Shown: positions 37,916-46,264 of the stretch, piece by piece
Position numbering within the stretch: the first letter of the stretch is position 1
Layout: every line of letters starts with the position of its first letter
NCBI RefSeq assembly: GCF_029892685.1
Contig: NZ_JARXVD010000011.1
Coordinates: 141,686 to 205,685, forward strand
Direction: 5' to 3'
DNA length: 64,000 nt
Source: Mycobacterium sp. OTB74
GTDB lineage: Bacteria; Actinomycetota; Actinomycetes; Mycobacteriales; Mycobacteriaceae
The notes under the pieces: model-generated
The model's database searches: none
The model's input: the letters and a program-made list of their open reading frames with translations, nothing else
Told to the model about the DNA's origin: nothing
Made by a program: the position numbers and the translations under genes

Positions 37916-37953
37916 CGAAAGAGCCTCCCTCAACAACGAGGGAGGCTCTTTCG
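37916..37953. terminator. Bidirectional terminator hairpin
   Basis: CGAAAGAGCCTCCCTC pairs perfectly over 16 bases with GAGGGAGGCTCTTTCG around a 6-base loop (AACAAC). The stem ends in TTT on one side and AAA on the other, and it lies between the convergent lipoprotein frame and the small gene at 37970, as expected for a shared terminator. Confidence 0.8.
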
Positions 37954-37969
37954 CTGCGGCGGGGCATTG

Positions 37970-38176
37970 TCACGCGACGGCAGCACGCTTTGCCGCTGCA
38001 TACCACCCAGCACCCGTACCACAACGAAGATCTTCAGCAGCCGCAGCCAACGTCTCGACCGGAACATCCCGTGCGATCTCATCAGAAAACCACCGCGCCA
38101 ATCGATTTGGATCAGCACCGGCAGCGACGAACACGGCCAGCATGCTCAGCTCCGTGCGGCTCGGGGTGTTCGTCAT
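37970..38176 (-). CDS. Small hypothetical protein, 68 residues
   Basis: It starts MTNTPSRTELSMLAVF at an ATG preceded by AGGAGCAGCAACC. The body is helical (AGADPNRLARWFSDEIARDV) and ends WYAAAKRAAVA. The perfect terminator hairpin follows 16 bases after its stop. The longer frame to 38359 has no coding character. No family is recognised. Confidence 0.55.
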   Translation of the reverse strand: MTNTPSRTELSMLAVFVAAGADPNRLARWFSDEIARDVPVETLAAAAEDLRCGTGAGWYAAAKRAAVA

Positions 38177-38572
38177 GGTTGCTGCTCCTACCTGTCGGGA
38201 ATACCTGAAACCTAAACCCGCACACCGACAAACCGGCCAACGTCGCGCAGCCGCCGGCCTTTCCGAACGTGCCGCGACCCAGGCTCGCGCGCCGGCGACC
38301 CACCTCGCCATCGGCGGGGGACGGTCATCAACCGAGGTGAAACCCGACTTCTCAATCAAGGCCCGCGGCGACCTGAAACCGCTAGCTACAGAATCTGATT
38401 CGCAAAACTCGCGCCGAAGAACCGACGATCCGCGGACCGCCTAGACGCCACCTACTGGTGCCACCATGGACACATAGCGACTCCTGATCGCGATCAAGCA
38501 GACCCCCACCGGAGGTGCCACCCTGCCAGGGACAGCAGCTGAGACGAACGCGGCCAGCGTGACGCGCCAGTG

Positions 38573-40369
38573 ATGCGCAGGGCGTACAACGACGCCATGA
38601 AGCCCAAGAACCCGCCAGTCGAACGGGCGGCAGTTCCACTCCGGATGAGCCACCATGCGACTGCGGGTCCGCAGCCGGCGCCACAATTGAAGCTGCGGCG
38701 AACCATCAAGACCGCCGCGCGGCCGTCTCAGGTGGCGGTGGTCCCTCCGCTGGTGGACGGCGCGCTGCCGTGGCCCGGGGACCCGTCAGCTGACGAGGTG
38801 CTCCGCGCGCCCGTGCAGCAGCCTCGGGTCCAAGCGGCCGAGAGGGCAGCGTCCGCTCCCACAGCCATTGGACGAACAGATGACGCATTGGAGCGCGAAG
38901 CAGAGGCGACGGCAGATGCTATTTCGCTAGGCCGTACTGCATCGCCGCCCGAACATCTGCATCAGAGCCACGGAAACTCAACGCTCGCGCGAAGTTCGGA
39001 TGATGGCCTCCTCCGCGGCCGGGCGGAGGCACTGGATCGTGACATACGCCGCGAGATGGAGCCGCGCCTCGGCTTCGATCTCGGCGACGTGCGCGTGCAT
39101 CGCGACGACGCGGCAGCCACGGCGACCACCGCGCTGAACGCCCGAGCCTTCACCGCCGGCCGCGATATCGCGTTCGCGCCCGGCGAGTTCCGTCCCGACA
39201 CCGCTTCGGGACGGCGGCTTCTCGTGCACGAGCTGACCCACGTCGCGCAGCAGATGCACGCCAGCACGCCTCACGTTCAGCGGCAGCCCAAACCCAATAC
39301 TGAGCCGTGGCTGACACAGGTCGACGACATCCTGCCGCCGAAAGTAGGGCTGCTCGAACATATAAACCAGATCGGGCAGCTCACGGACCGATTCACAACA
39401 GAGCAGCTCAACGAGCTGATCGGCATGATCCATGCAAACCCAGACGCGACGAATTTCACGCGTCACGAGGCCGGCGTTCCCGGCATCTTCGCGCTGCAGG
39501 ACACGCGGATCGGCAAGCGCCTCGACGTTGCCGCTGCGCGGTTCCTGCTAAAGAGGTTCCCAGCGCACGCCCTCACGCCCCGCAAGTCGGACGACAAGAA
39601 AGCCCAGGTGTTCTCCGAGAAGGTCGTGCGCGACGCGTACATCCGCTTCCACTACAACGCGATACTGCCCGAAAAAGGCGACCCACTCCCGGCAGACCTG
39701 CCGAAAGAGACCCGCGAGAACTGCATCGCCGTAGTACACGCCATAGCGCCACAGCTGTTCACAAGTGCGTCAGTCATGAAGACGATCGAGAAGCGCTTGG
39801 CGAAGCTCAGGGAAAAGAAGGAAACCTACACGATGGTATATACCGGCGAGGCTCTAGCCGGTATAGGTGTCGCGGACCCACGTGTCCAGATTAAATTCAA
39901 AGACGCCGCCGGCAAGACGACCAACGGCGACACTGAGCCGACGACCCTCGAAAGCAGTGCGTGGGACAAGGTCATGGACAAGGTCGGGAATGACTTCGGC
40001 TGGCATATCTTCGGGATGGCGATAATGGACGGCCATCACAGTGTCACGCTGTTCGTCGACAATCAGCCGGAGGGAAAGACGCTCTACTGGGCTGACCAAT
40101 GGAGGATCGACCCAGGTGACGACTTCTTTGAGCAGCCAGGTGCGATATCGGGGTTCCGCCAGTACGAGAAGGCGGGTTTCGACAAGTTCATCGAGCAGAA
40201 GACTAACGACTGGTGGAAGGATGTGCATCGGCCCGACTCGGACTGCGGGAAGAGGAAGGGAACTAAGTGGGACTCCGGGTGTCGCTACAGCGCCACGCTA
40301 ATGCTCTGGCAGCTGCGGAAGGTCGTGCAGTCGACCAAGAAACCTGATTCGCACGCTCCACATCCATGA
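38573..40369 (+). CDS. DUF4157 protein with possible Cys-His-Asp effector domain
   Basis: A 598-residue protein. A proline-rich disordered N-terminus is followed by DUF4157 (about residues 140-230) with the metallopeptidase-like motif VHELTHVAQQ around residues 219-228. This domain marks many cargo proteins of extracellular contractile injection systems. The C-terminal half contains NCIAVVHA (Cys near 384), DGHHSVTL (His near 488) and YWADQW (Asp near 508), an order that would suit a papain-like thiol enzyme; this is inference. No injection-system gene is nearby, and an IS remnant follows directly. ATG codons at 38573 and 38597 are alternative starts. Confidence 0.7.
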   Translation: MRRAYNDAMKPKNPPVERAAVPLRMSHHATAGPQPAPQLKLRRTIKTAARPSQVAVVPPLVDGALPWPGDPSADEVLRAPVQQPRVQAAERAASAPTAIGRTDDALEREAEATADAISLGRTASPPEHLHQSHGNSTLARSSDDGLLRGRAEALDRDIRREMEPRLGFDLGDVRVHRDDAAATATTALNARAFTAGRDIAFAPGEFRPDTASGRRLLVHELTHVAQQMHASTPHVQRQPKPNTEPWLTQVDDILPPKVGLLEHINQIGQLTDRFTTEQLNELIGMIHANPDATNFTRHEAGVPGIFALQDTRIGKRLDVAAARFLLKRFPAHALTPRKSDDKKAQVFSEKVVRDAYIRFHYNAILPEKGDPLPADLPKETRENCIAVVHAIAPQLFTSASVMKTIEKRLAKLREKKETYTMVYTGEALAGIGVADPRVQIKFKDAAGKTTNGDTEPTTLESSAWDKVMDKVGNDFGWHIFGMAIMDGHHSVTLFVDNQPEGKTLYWADQWRIDPGDDFFEQPGAISGFRQYEKAGFDKFIEQKTNDWWKDVHRPDSDCGKRKGTKWDSGCRYSATLMLWQLRKVVQSTKKPDSHAPHP

Positions 40370-40390
40370 CTACCGCACCACAACTCAGCG

Positions 40391-40598
40391 CCGGCGACGA
40401 TGTACAACTGGCGCCGCGCGTACGGCGGCATGGACACCGATGCGGCCGGAGGACTCAAGGAGCTGCGCGAGCAGAGGCTCGGCTCAAGCAGCTGCTGGCT
40501 GAGGCCGAGTTGGAGAAGGACGCGCTGCGGGAAGTCGCGAAGGGAAAATCCTGAGCCCAGCTGCCAAGCGCCGCACTGTGGACGTGCTCAAGGGCACG
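40391..40598 (+). pseudogene. IS3-family transposase remnant (OrfA end, OrfB start)
   Basis: The fragment reads YNWRRAYGGMDTDAAGGLKE in one frame and then LKQLLAEAELEKDALREVAK in another, the C-terminal end of an IS3-family OrfA with a short deletion and frameshift. It is followed by LSPAAKRRTVDVLKG, the start of OrfB. The homology stops abruptly at about 40598, exactly where the dispersed repeat copy A begins. Confidence 0.75.
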
Positions 40599-40600
40599 TT

Positions 40601-41058
40601 GCGGCCGCATGACCGCGCACTTGGCCACACGGCAACACAGCGTGATGATCGGATTTTCCTTAGGCCGCAACGCAATCGCCTCGTTCCTCCATCAACGACA
40701 CCACCAGCTCGCAAAAATCTGAACGCCTCGCAGGGCATAGATCTACCTGCAGATCAGTCACATCCGACCCACGCCACCCAACGGCCACCCTCGCATCACA
40801 AATACCGTCCCGCCGCGAGCCCAAATACCGCCATCAGCAGGCGGCCGTCTACCATGAGGCGTCCCTATGGGTTTTCGACACCTATTTCGATAGGTCCCCA
40901 GCCCCCGCGGACCTGTAGAAAACTCCGACTCCGCTGATCAGCACCGGTGCAGTGTTGGGCCCCGCAACGCGGTAGGGCCGAATGCGCAACGCGTCCCATG
41001 CCCCGAGCTGGCGATATCGCTCGGCGATTGGGCAATCGACTTCGTGAAGATCGACCGA
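40601..41058 (-). repeat. Dispersed repeat, copy A (full length)
   Basis: A copy of about 458 bases. It begins GCGGCCGCATGACCGCGCAC at the edge of the IS3 remnant and contains the hairpin TTTCGATAGGTCC ... GGACCTGTAGAAA at 40885-40921. It continues through CAACGCGGTAGGGCCG to GATATCGCTCGGCG and ends near TCGTGAAGATCGACCG. Most of its length matches copy B (49549-49985) and its left two thirds match copy C (53484-53790). On the minus strand it carries a 19-codon reading frame (40796-40855) conserved in B and C. Confidence 0.8.
40796..40855 (-). CDS. Conserved micro-ORF in repeat copy A
   Basis: It encodes MVDGRLLMAVFGLAAGRYL. The same start, length, stop and most residues recur at 49714-49773 and 53679-53738. 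Translation is not proven. Confidence 0.25.
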   Translation of the reverse strand: MVDGRLLMAVFGLAAGRYL

Positions 41059-41695
41059 ATATCCAGTACGGCGGCGGGTGGTGGGACTGATGCCGCCCTC
41101 GCACGAAAGCGCTCCGAGACAACGGTGGACCCTTGGGTTTTGCTGACAGTAATCCGGGAAAACATGATGGCTGTCCGAATCTGCCCGGTTTTCCAGAACC
41201 ATCTGACAGTTGCATAGCCCCTGCGGCTGCGCCGGTATTTCTGGCGTGACCGATGACTAGGCCCGGCTAAACCGGGCTGAATCCGCGACCATCTGGCAGT
41301 GCCGGACTGGCCTCGGTTCGGACGTCCGGAACTGTCTGAGAATGTCGGATTGCACCGCCGCCCTCGAACGTCGGCGGGCGGTTTAGGCCTTGATATACGT
41401 CCGTGACGTTATGCCCTGTGCGTGGCTGGATGCCCCTCGGAGGCGAATTGCGCGCTCTTGCATCGGTTTTAGGCATCTAACTGCGTGGCTGACAGGTTCG
41501 TCAGTGTGCGCTCGGGCGGAAATTACGCGTGACCGGCAGAGATATCTAGTGCCACGGGTTCTTGGCGTACCTGGCTGGGCGGCAATTGATCCCGGTCCGC
41601 TGGGCGGACCGCACTGTTGCGGGCCGAGATCCCATAGAGATGTAATCCGCAGGCGGGAGCCAACCGCGGTTCGTAACCATTTAACGGAGGTCAAG
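41059..41695. other. Gene-free stretch with hairpin and short repeat
   Basis: About 640 bases without a supportable gene. It holds a GCCCGG-CTAAA-CCGGGC hairpin at 41261-41277, which may act as a terminator, and the first short direct repeat at 41424-41481. Open frames on the minus strand have no recognisable product. Confidence 0.4.
41424..41481 (+). repeat. Short direct repeat 1 flanking the Cys-rich gene
   Basis: The 58-base block, which contains GGAGGCGAATTG and TCTTGCA, is about 80 percent identical to the block at 42065-42121 in the same orientation. The two bracket a 580-base segment holding the small Cys-rich gene, like the ends of a small cassette. Confidence 0.5.
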
Positions 41696-41869
41696 ATGGC
41701 TGATGTTCTGCAAAATGAGTGGCGGTACTGCAATAAGTGTTGCGGTCTGTGGTACGCCGGGAATGCAGTACGAGGCAGATTTGGGGTGTGCCCCGCTGGC
41801 GGTGGGCACTCAGGGGAAGGCCTAAGCGGAAACTACTCGCTTCAGGGCGATTCGTCTGATATGGCCTGA
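41696..41869 (+). CDS. Small Cys-rich WRYCxKC motif protein
   Basis: A 57-residue protein starting at ATG with CGGAGG upstream. It reads EWRYCNKCCGLWYAG, then GVCPAGGGHSGEG and ending NYSLQGDS. The layout W-[RW]-[FYW]-C-x-K-C ... C-P-A-G-G-x-H ... Y-x-L is a module I recognise from repeats in secreted actinobacterial and other bacterial proteins, here as a single stand-alone unit. The Cys and His residues could bind a metal. It lies between two short direct repeats and 1.3 kb from the DUF4157 gene. Function is unknown. Confidence 0.6.
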   Translation: MADVLQNEWRYCNKCCGLWYAGNAVRGRFGVCPAGGGHSGEGLSGNYSLQGDSSDMA

Positions 41870-42064
41870 GCCTCATCGTGTTATCCGATTCTGTGTCGGG
41901 ATGGCCCTGGGAGGCCGCCACGCCTGTTATCGCTGGCGTCGCGGCTGTCCAGCGCCACCGCATCACCTCCCCGGGCCAGTTGGGCTTGTGGTGATGCTAT
42001 GCCGATTCGATCATCAGCCTGCGGGCATGGGTATTGCCGGTACGGGTCAATCCACCTTGGGTCC

Positions 42065-42121
42065 GGCTGAATGTCCCTAGGAGGCGAATTGATCCTTCTT
42101 GCAACGGCTTTCGGCATCCAA
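42065..42121 (+). repeat. Short direct repeat 2 flanking the Cys-rich gene
   Basis: The second copy of the short repeat, beginning GGCTGAATGTCCCTAGGAGG, in the same orientation as the copy at 41424 and 641 bases from it. Confidence 0.5.
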
Positions 42122-42433
42122 TCGCATTCGTGAGTGCGAGCCTCGACGAGCGCAAGCCGATCCCATCAACGCTACCGGGACGGAACTACGTGCGGCGCAA
42201 GACACCGAAGTCACCAATGCGTCGACGACCGACCGCGACGCGGGGCCAGTGCCATTTGGGCGTCATCTCCAAAGCGTCTGAACCACCGGGACAGAACTCC
42301 GTCACCACGTGTCGGTGGGACGCGCCGTGCTCCAGCCACGAATGTGCTCGACGACGCTGAAGCCCTGCATCACTTTGGCAATTCTCGAATCTATGGTTCT
42401 GTGGCGAAACAGCCTGCACGGCAGTGCAAATGA
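42122..42433. other. Gene-free stretch, nothing recognised
   Basis: About 310 bases between the short repeat and the SDR stop. The minus strand is open in part but shows no domain; it may be debris at the edge of the accessory zone. Confidence 0.35.
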
Positions 42434-43222
42434 TCAGTCTTCCGGTATCCCACCCAGGACAGGTCCGCCGTCGATGGCGAAGGTTTGGCCGGTCATGTAG
42501 GACGCGGCGTCGCTGACCGCGAACAGGATGGCCCATGCGACTTCGTCGGGACGTCCGGCACGGCGCAGCGGGGTTCGGGTTGCAATCTCCGTTTGGTCGA
42601 TCCCCGCGACGTTCCATGCTGCGAGTACACGTTCTGAGGCGATCGCGCCCACGGCGATGCAGTTGGCGCGGATGCCATACTTGCCCCATTCGTTGGCGGT
42701 GACCCTGGTGAACATCTGCAGGGCGGCTTTCGCCGAGGCGTAGTGAGCTCCGCCCCTGATGCCGTTGATTCCCGCATCCGAGGAAATGTTCACGATTGCA
42801 CCGGATCTCTGGTTGCGGAAATGCACTCCCGCTTCCCGGGTCGCCACGTACGCAGAACGCACATTGAGGTCGTACACCGAATCCCAGGCCTTGGTGGGTA
42901 GGTCCTCCAGCGGTCCCATTCGGGTTCCGCCGGCATTGTTCACCAGGATGTCGATGCGCCCCAGTTCGTCGACGGTGCGCTGCACCATCGCCACAACCTG
43001 TTTCTCGTCTTTGACGTCGGTTGGCACCGCAAGACAGCGCCGTCCCGTGGCCTCCTCGACGGCAGCGGCAGTCTTGTCCAAGTCTGCGACAGTGCGGGCC
43101 GCGATCGCCACATCGGCACCGTATCTGGCCAGAAGCATCGCGGTCGCAGCGCCGATTCCTGTTCCCCCGCCGGTCACCAGGGCCACTCGTCCGGTGAGAT
43201 CGAACGCGTTGTCTATGGTCAT
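42434..43222 (-). CDS. FabG-like short-chain dehydrogenase/reductase
   Basis: A 262-residue classical SDR with TGGGTGIG (cofactor turn), NNAGG, catalytic Ser in NISSD and YASAK, and the C-terminal TGQTFAIDGG segment of the FabG-like group. The ATG at 43222 follows GGAGAAGCCCG; five upstream codons in frame are not needed. It begins a minus-strand lipid-type block with the VOC and thioesterase genes upstream of it. It probably oxidises a hydroxyacyl or sterol-like alcohol with NAD(P). Confidence 0.87.
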   Translation of the reverse strand: MTIDNAFDLTGRVALVTGGGTGIGAATAMLLARYGADVAIAARTVADLDKTAAAVEEATGRRCLAVPTDVKDEKQVVAMVQRTVDELGRIDILVNNAGGTRMGPLEDLPTKAWDSVYDLNVRSAYVATREAGVHFRNQRSGAIVNISSDAGINGIRGGAHYASAKAALQMFTRVTANEWGKYGIRANCIAVGAIASERVLAAWNVAGIDQTEIATRTPLRRAGRPDEVAWAILFAVSDAASYMTGQTFAIDGGPVLGGIPED

Positions 43223-43240
43223 CGGGCTTCTCCTCAAGGC

Positions 43241-43396
43241 CTACACGGAAATGGTTTGATCACGTTGTGGCTCAGGGCTATTCGGGCCAGTAGGTGATGT
43301 CGGCAGGCTCGCGGCGTTCGGTGATGGGTCGGGCCAGGCCCCGTTCATCGCAGATACATTGTCGAAGTGGTAGAGCGCTCGGGGGTTGTCATTCAT
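43241..43396 (-). CDS. Small hypothetical protein coupled to VOC gene, doubtful
   Basis: A 51-residue frame (MNDNPRALYHFDNVSAMNG then a Pro/Ser-rich end) whose ATG overlaps the stop of the VOC gene. The overlap suggests coupling, but no family is recognised and it may be the leftover start of a deleted gene. Confidence 0.28.
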   Translation of the reverse strand: MNDNPRALYHFDNVSAMNGAWPDPSPNAASLPTSPTGPNSPEPQRDQTISV

Positions 43397-43997
43397 CAGT
43401 GTTGTTCCCATCGTCGGGAACTCGGTAGCCATCGCGGGTCAGGATTCGGATGGGGTCGGTGCCGTCCCACGTTTCGCAGGTGCTCGCGATCTTGGCGAGA
43501 TTGGTTTGAAAACTGGGCTTTTCTTCGACGATCTCGGTGAAGAATCCGAACTCCTCAACGGTGTCGATGAATGCCACGCGTTGCCCCGGATTGGTGAATT
43601 CGCACGCCAACTCGAACTTCTGGTCCAGGTAGTGAGCGACCTTGGCGTCATATTCGCGGGTGAGCGTCGAAACTTGGTGCAAACCATAATCCCTGCCGCC
43701 GTACAGCCGCGCCATCTCGGTGAACACCGAGTTGCCCTGCGCGTAGTCCTGAATGAGTTCGATCTGCACCGGCCCGGCCTGCGCGACGCCGATCTGGATG
43801 TCGACACTGGCGTCGGTGCCGCGGTAACGGCAGGTGTTCTGCGCGCGCGGCATGATGTGAAATGGTCCGACGCCGAAAACCTGCACCCACCGCGATGCGG
43901 CGCGCAGCAAGTCGGGGACAACGAAACCCATTTGAAACAGCCGGAATTCGCCTTCGGGCCAGCGGTGTTCGAACAGCGGGTGGGTGGCAACCTTCAC
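43389..43997 (-). CDS. VOC (glyoxalase-like) superfamily protein
   Basis: A 202-residue protein with paired VOC-type beta-alpha-beta modules: FRLFQMGFVVPDLLRAASRW, GPVQIELIQ, then YGLHQVSTL and a Glu/Phe-rich second half. The family holds metal-dependent dioxygenases, epimerases and lyases. It overlaps the thioesterase gene by 4 bases (ATGA), so the two are translationally coupled. The substrate is probably a CoA-linked or sterol-like metabolite, which is inference. Confidence 0.75.
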   Translation of the reverse strand: MKVATHPLFEHRWPEGEFRLFQMGFVVPDLLRAASRWVQVFGVGPFHIMPRAQNTCRYRGTDASVDIQIGVAQAGPVQIELIQDYAQGNSVFTEMARLYGGRDYGLHQVSTLTREYDAKVAHYLDQKFELACEFTNPGQRVAFIDTVEEFGFFTEIVEEKPSFQTNLAKIASTCETWDGTDPIRILTRDGYRVPDDGNNTDE

Positions 43998-44986
43998 GTG
44001 ATGTTCTCCTGGTCGGGGGTCGCTTCAACTGTGGTCGGGGTCGGCTCGGTCATCGGCCGGACGAGAACTTCCTGCGCAGTGCTGGCCACATGACGGCCGG
44101 CGGCGTCGATGATGGTTCCGCGGACCAGGGCGCGATGCCCAGCGATGGCGACGATCTGCTGGGTGTAGAGGTGCCACTGATCGAATTGCACCGGGCGGTG
44201 CAACCAGACGGTGTGGTCAAGGGTCAGACCCGTGTGCGTGGTGTAGCTGACAGGATCCGGGTGATTGCGAAATGCCATGTCCAGCAACAGATAGTCACTG
44301 GCATAGGCCAGCAGCGCAGCGTGCGTCTGCGGGCCGCCGTCAACCGCCCGCGGCAACCGCATCCAGTGCGCGCGTAGTCCTGATGATTGCGCACCGCCCA
44401 GGAAGGTCGGTGCTTCGGCGATGCGCATCTCCAGCGGCGGGGGCGTGTCGATCCAGGTACTGGCGGCGCCGGCCAATACCGGTGCGGCGCGGTGTGCCCA
44501 ATGCTGCAGCAACGGCATTGATTCTGGGTCGCCATCGGGGGCCGTCGCGCAATCACCGTGTGCAGTATCGGGATTCGCGTCGAAGGACACCGTCGCTGTC
44601 AGCAGCGTACGTCCGCCCTGGGCCACGACAATCTGACGTACCGACATTGACCGGCCGTCACGGGTGCGGTCGACGGTGATATCCACGGGAGCGTTCGATG
44701 AGCCGGGGCGCAGGAACGATGCATGGATCGAATGGGCGGTCAGTCCGGGAACCGTGGCGGCGGCCGCGGTCATCGCCTGGGCGACGAGCTGGCCGCCGAA
44801 AAGTCGGCCGAAGCGGCCGGCCTCGTTGTCGGCCACGAAATGATCCTCGGCGGCTGGTCGCAGTGTCAATGCATGCTCCAACTGTTCGAACGCGCCGAGC
44901 GTGGCGGCCTCCAGTGCGGTTCGAGCCCCTCGCAAAGGACCGGCGAAATCGGGGCGGGCCGTGACATCGGGGCTCTGCATCGTCAC
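43994..44986 (-). CDS. Acyl-CoA thioesterase II (TesB-like)
   Basis: A 330-residue double-hotdog thioesterase releasing CoA from acyl-CoA. The first hotdog has GRLFGGQLVAQAM and THSIH-like AHSIHASFLRPG; the second has SYTTHTGLTLDHTVWLHRP with the conserved Asp and His. A palindrome, GACT-TTAG-AGTC, lies 57 bases upstream of the ATG. It starts the minus-strand thioesterase-VOC-SDR unit. Confidence 0.88.
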   Translation of the reverse strand: MTMQSPDVTARPDFAGPLRGARTALEAATLGAFEQLEHALTLRPAAEDHFVADNEAGRFGRLFGGQLVAQAMTAAAATVPGLTAHSIHASFLRPGSSNAPVDITVDRTRDGRSMSVRQIVVAQGGRTLLTATVSFDANPDTAHGDCATAPDGDPESMPLLQHWAHRAAPVLAGAASTWIDTPPPLEMRIAEAPTFLGGAQSSGLRAHWMRLPRAVDGGPQTHAALLAYASDYLLLDMAFRNHPDPVSYTTHTGLTLDHTVWLHRPVQFDQWHLYTQQIVAIAGHRALVRGTIIDAAGRHVASTAQEVLVRPMTEPTPTTVEATPDQENIT

Positions 44987-45042
44987 AGCATCCTCCTTGT
45001 CATTTACCGGGTCCCGTCGGCGCTTGCACTACGCCTCTCTAA

Positions 45043-45054
45043 GACTTTAGAGTC
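45043..45054. promoter_or_regulatory. Putative operator palindrome upstream of tesB-like gene
   Basis: GACTTTAGAGTC is an inverted repeat (GACT...AGTC) inside a wider partial symmetry (CTCTAAGAC / GTCGAGA). It lies between the divergent minus-strand thioesterase unit and the plus-strand operon, where the TetR at 48858 might bind. Confidence 0.3.
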
Positions 45055-45167
45055 GAGATGTACGGTAGCTCACACCGCCTCCACAGGCCAGTGTTGATTG
45101 CAAAATCACGCGACACGGCCGATGGGCGCGCAGGGCATGGCAACACGATGACGAGAATGGTTCTTCA

Positions 45168-45314
45168 ATGACCACCGATCTGGCCGGCAAGGTCGCTGTC
45201 GTCACCGGCGCCGCCCGTGGCCAAAGCCGTGCGCATGCGGTTCGGTTGAGCCAGTGCGGAGCCGATGTCATCGCCATCGGCATCGCCGGCCCACTGCCCG
45301 ACTGCGTTCCGTGA
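45168..45314 (+). pseudogene. N-terminal fragment of an SDR
   Basis: The frame MTTDLAGKVAVVTGAARGQS continues RAHAVRLSQCGADVIAIGIA and then ends in unrelated residues and a stop. This is the Rossmann start of the mycofactocin-associated type of SDR (TGAARGQG/S R xHAVRLA), cut after about 40 codons. It lies 27 bases before the epimerase gene, so a deletion removed the rest. Confidence 0.65.
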
Positions 45315-45341
45315 TTTACCCATCATTGAAGGAGACAGCTG

Positions 45342-46259
45342 ATGCTCAGTGGGGAGAAAATTCTGATCACCGGGCCGGCCGGGCGGATCGCCAATGGGAT
45401 CGCCAAGACCTTGGCACCGGACAACGAAGTGTGGGGTATCGCCCGGTTCTCGGACCCGGCCGCCCGGGCCGAGGTCGAGGCGCTCGGTGTCACGACCCGC
45501 GCAGTCGACTTGGGCGACCCCGACTTCACCGATCTGCCAGATGATTTCACCTACCTGTTGCACATCGCGGCCGACTTCAGCGAGGACTACGAACAGGGTC
45601 TGCGAGTCAACGCCGAAGGCACTGGCCTGTTGTTATCGCATTGCCGCAAGGCTAAAGCAGCACTGGTGATGTCGACGGTCACCGTCTACAAGCCACACCC
45701 CGACCCCTGGCACGCATTCACCGAGAGCGACCCGATCGGAGATGCCGGCTTGCCCAGCCCGCAGCCGTATTCGATCGTCAAGATCGCCGAGGAGGCCGTG
45801 GCCCGGTACTGCTCTCGGGAGTTCGGACTGCCGATCACCATCGCCCGGATGGGCAGCGCCTACGGCGAGCGCGGTGGCCTGCCGTTCTGGCACCTGCAGG
45901 CCATCGCCGAAGGAAAGCCGGTGATCGCCCGCTGGGATCCTTTGCCCTACAGCCCAATTCACTACGACGACATCAACGCCCACATCGCACCGCTTGTGGA
46001 AGCGGCCGCCAGTCCGGCCACGATCGTCAACTTCGCCGGCGACGAACCGGTGACCGTACAGCAGTGGTCAGCGTATTTTGCCGATCTGCTGGGTGTGCAG
46101 GCCGATCTGCGGGTCGAGGTCGTGCCGGGCGCATCGCTGGGATCGGTCGGCGACCCGAGCAAACGCCTCTCGATCACCGGCCCCTGTCGCGTGCCCTGGC
46201 GCGACGGATTCCGCGCGATGGCCGCACACCACTACCCCGACCGTGTCAAGGAGCTCTGA
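45342..46259 (+). CDS. NAD-dependent epimerase/dehydratase (extended SDR)
   Basis: A 305-residue extended SDR with the dinucleotide turn ITGPAGRIANG near the N-terminus and the catalytic pair Tyr-xxx-Lys in PYSIVKIAEE near residue 146. A ribosome site, GAAGGAGA, precedes the ATG. It is the first gene of a tight plus-strand run (epimerase, sulfotransferase, DUF1214). Members act on sugar-nucleotides or sterol-like substrates; the substrate here is not clear. Confidence 0.8.
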   Translation: MLSGEKILITGPAGRIANGIAKTLAPDNEVWGIARFSDPAARAEVEALGVTTRAVDLGDPDFTDLPDDFTYLLHIAADFSEDYEQGLRVNAEGTGLLLSHCRKAKAALVMSTVTVYKPHPDPWHAFTESDPIGDAGLPSPQPYSIVKIAEEAVARYCSREFGLPITIARMGSAYGERGGLPFWHLQAIAEGKPVIARWDPLPYSPIHYDDINAHIAPLVEAAASPATIVNFAGDEPVTVQQWSAYFADLLGVQADLRVEVVPGASLGSVGDPSKRLSITGPCRVPWRDGFRAMAAHHYPDRVKEL

Positions 46260-46264
46260 TACAC

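Noticed and set aside
41390..41695. N-terminal extension of the Cys-rich gene
   Set aside because: The upstream in-frame sequence crosses the short repeat and lacks coding character; the ATG at 41696 has a good ribosome site.
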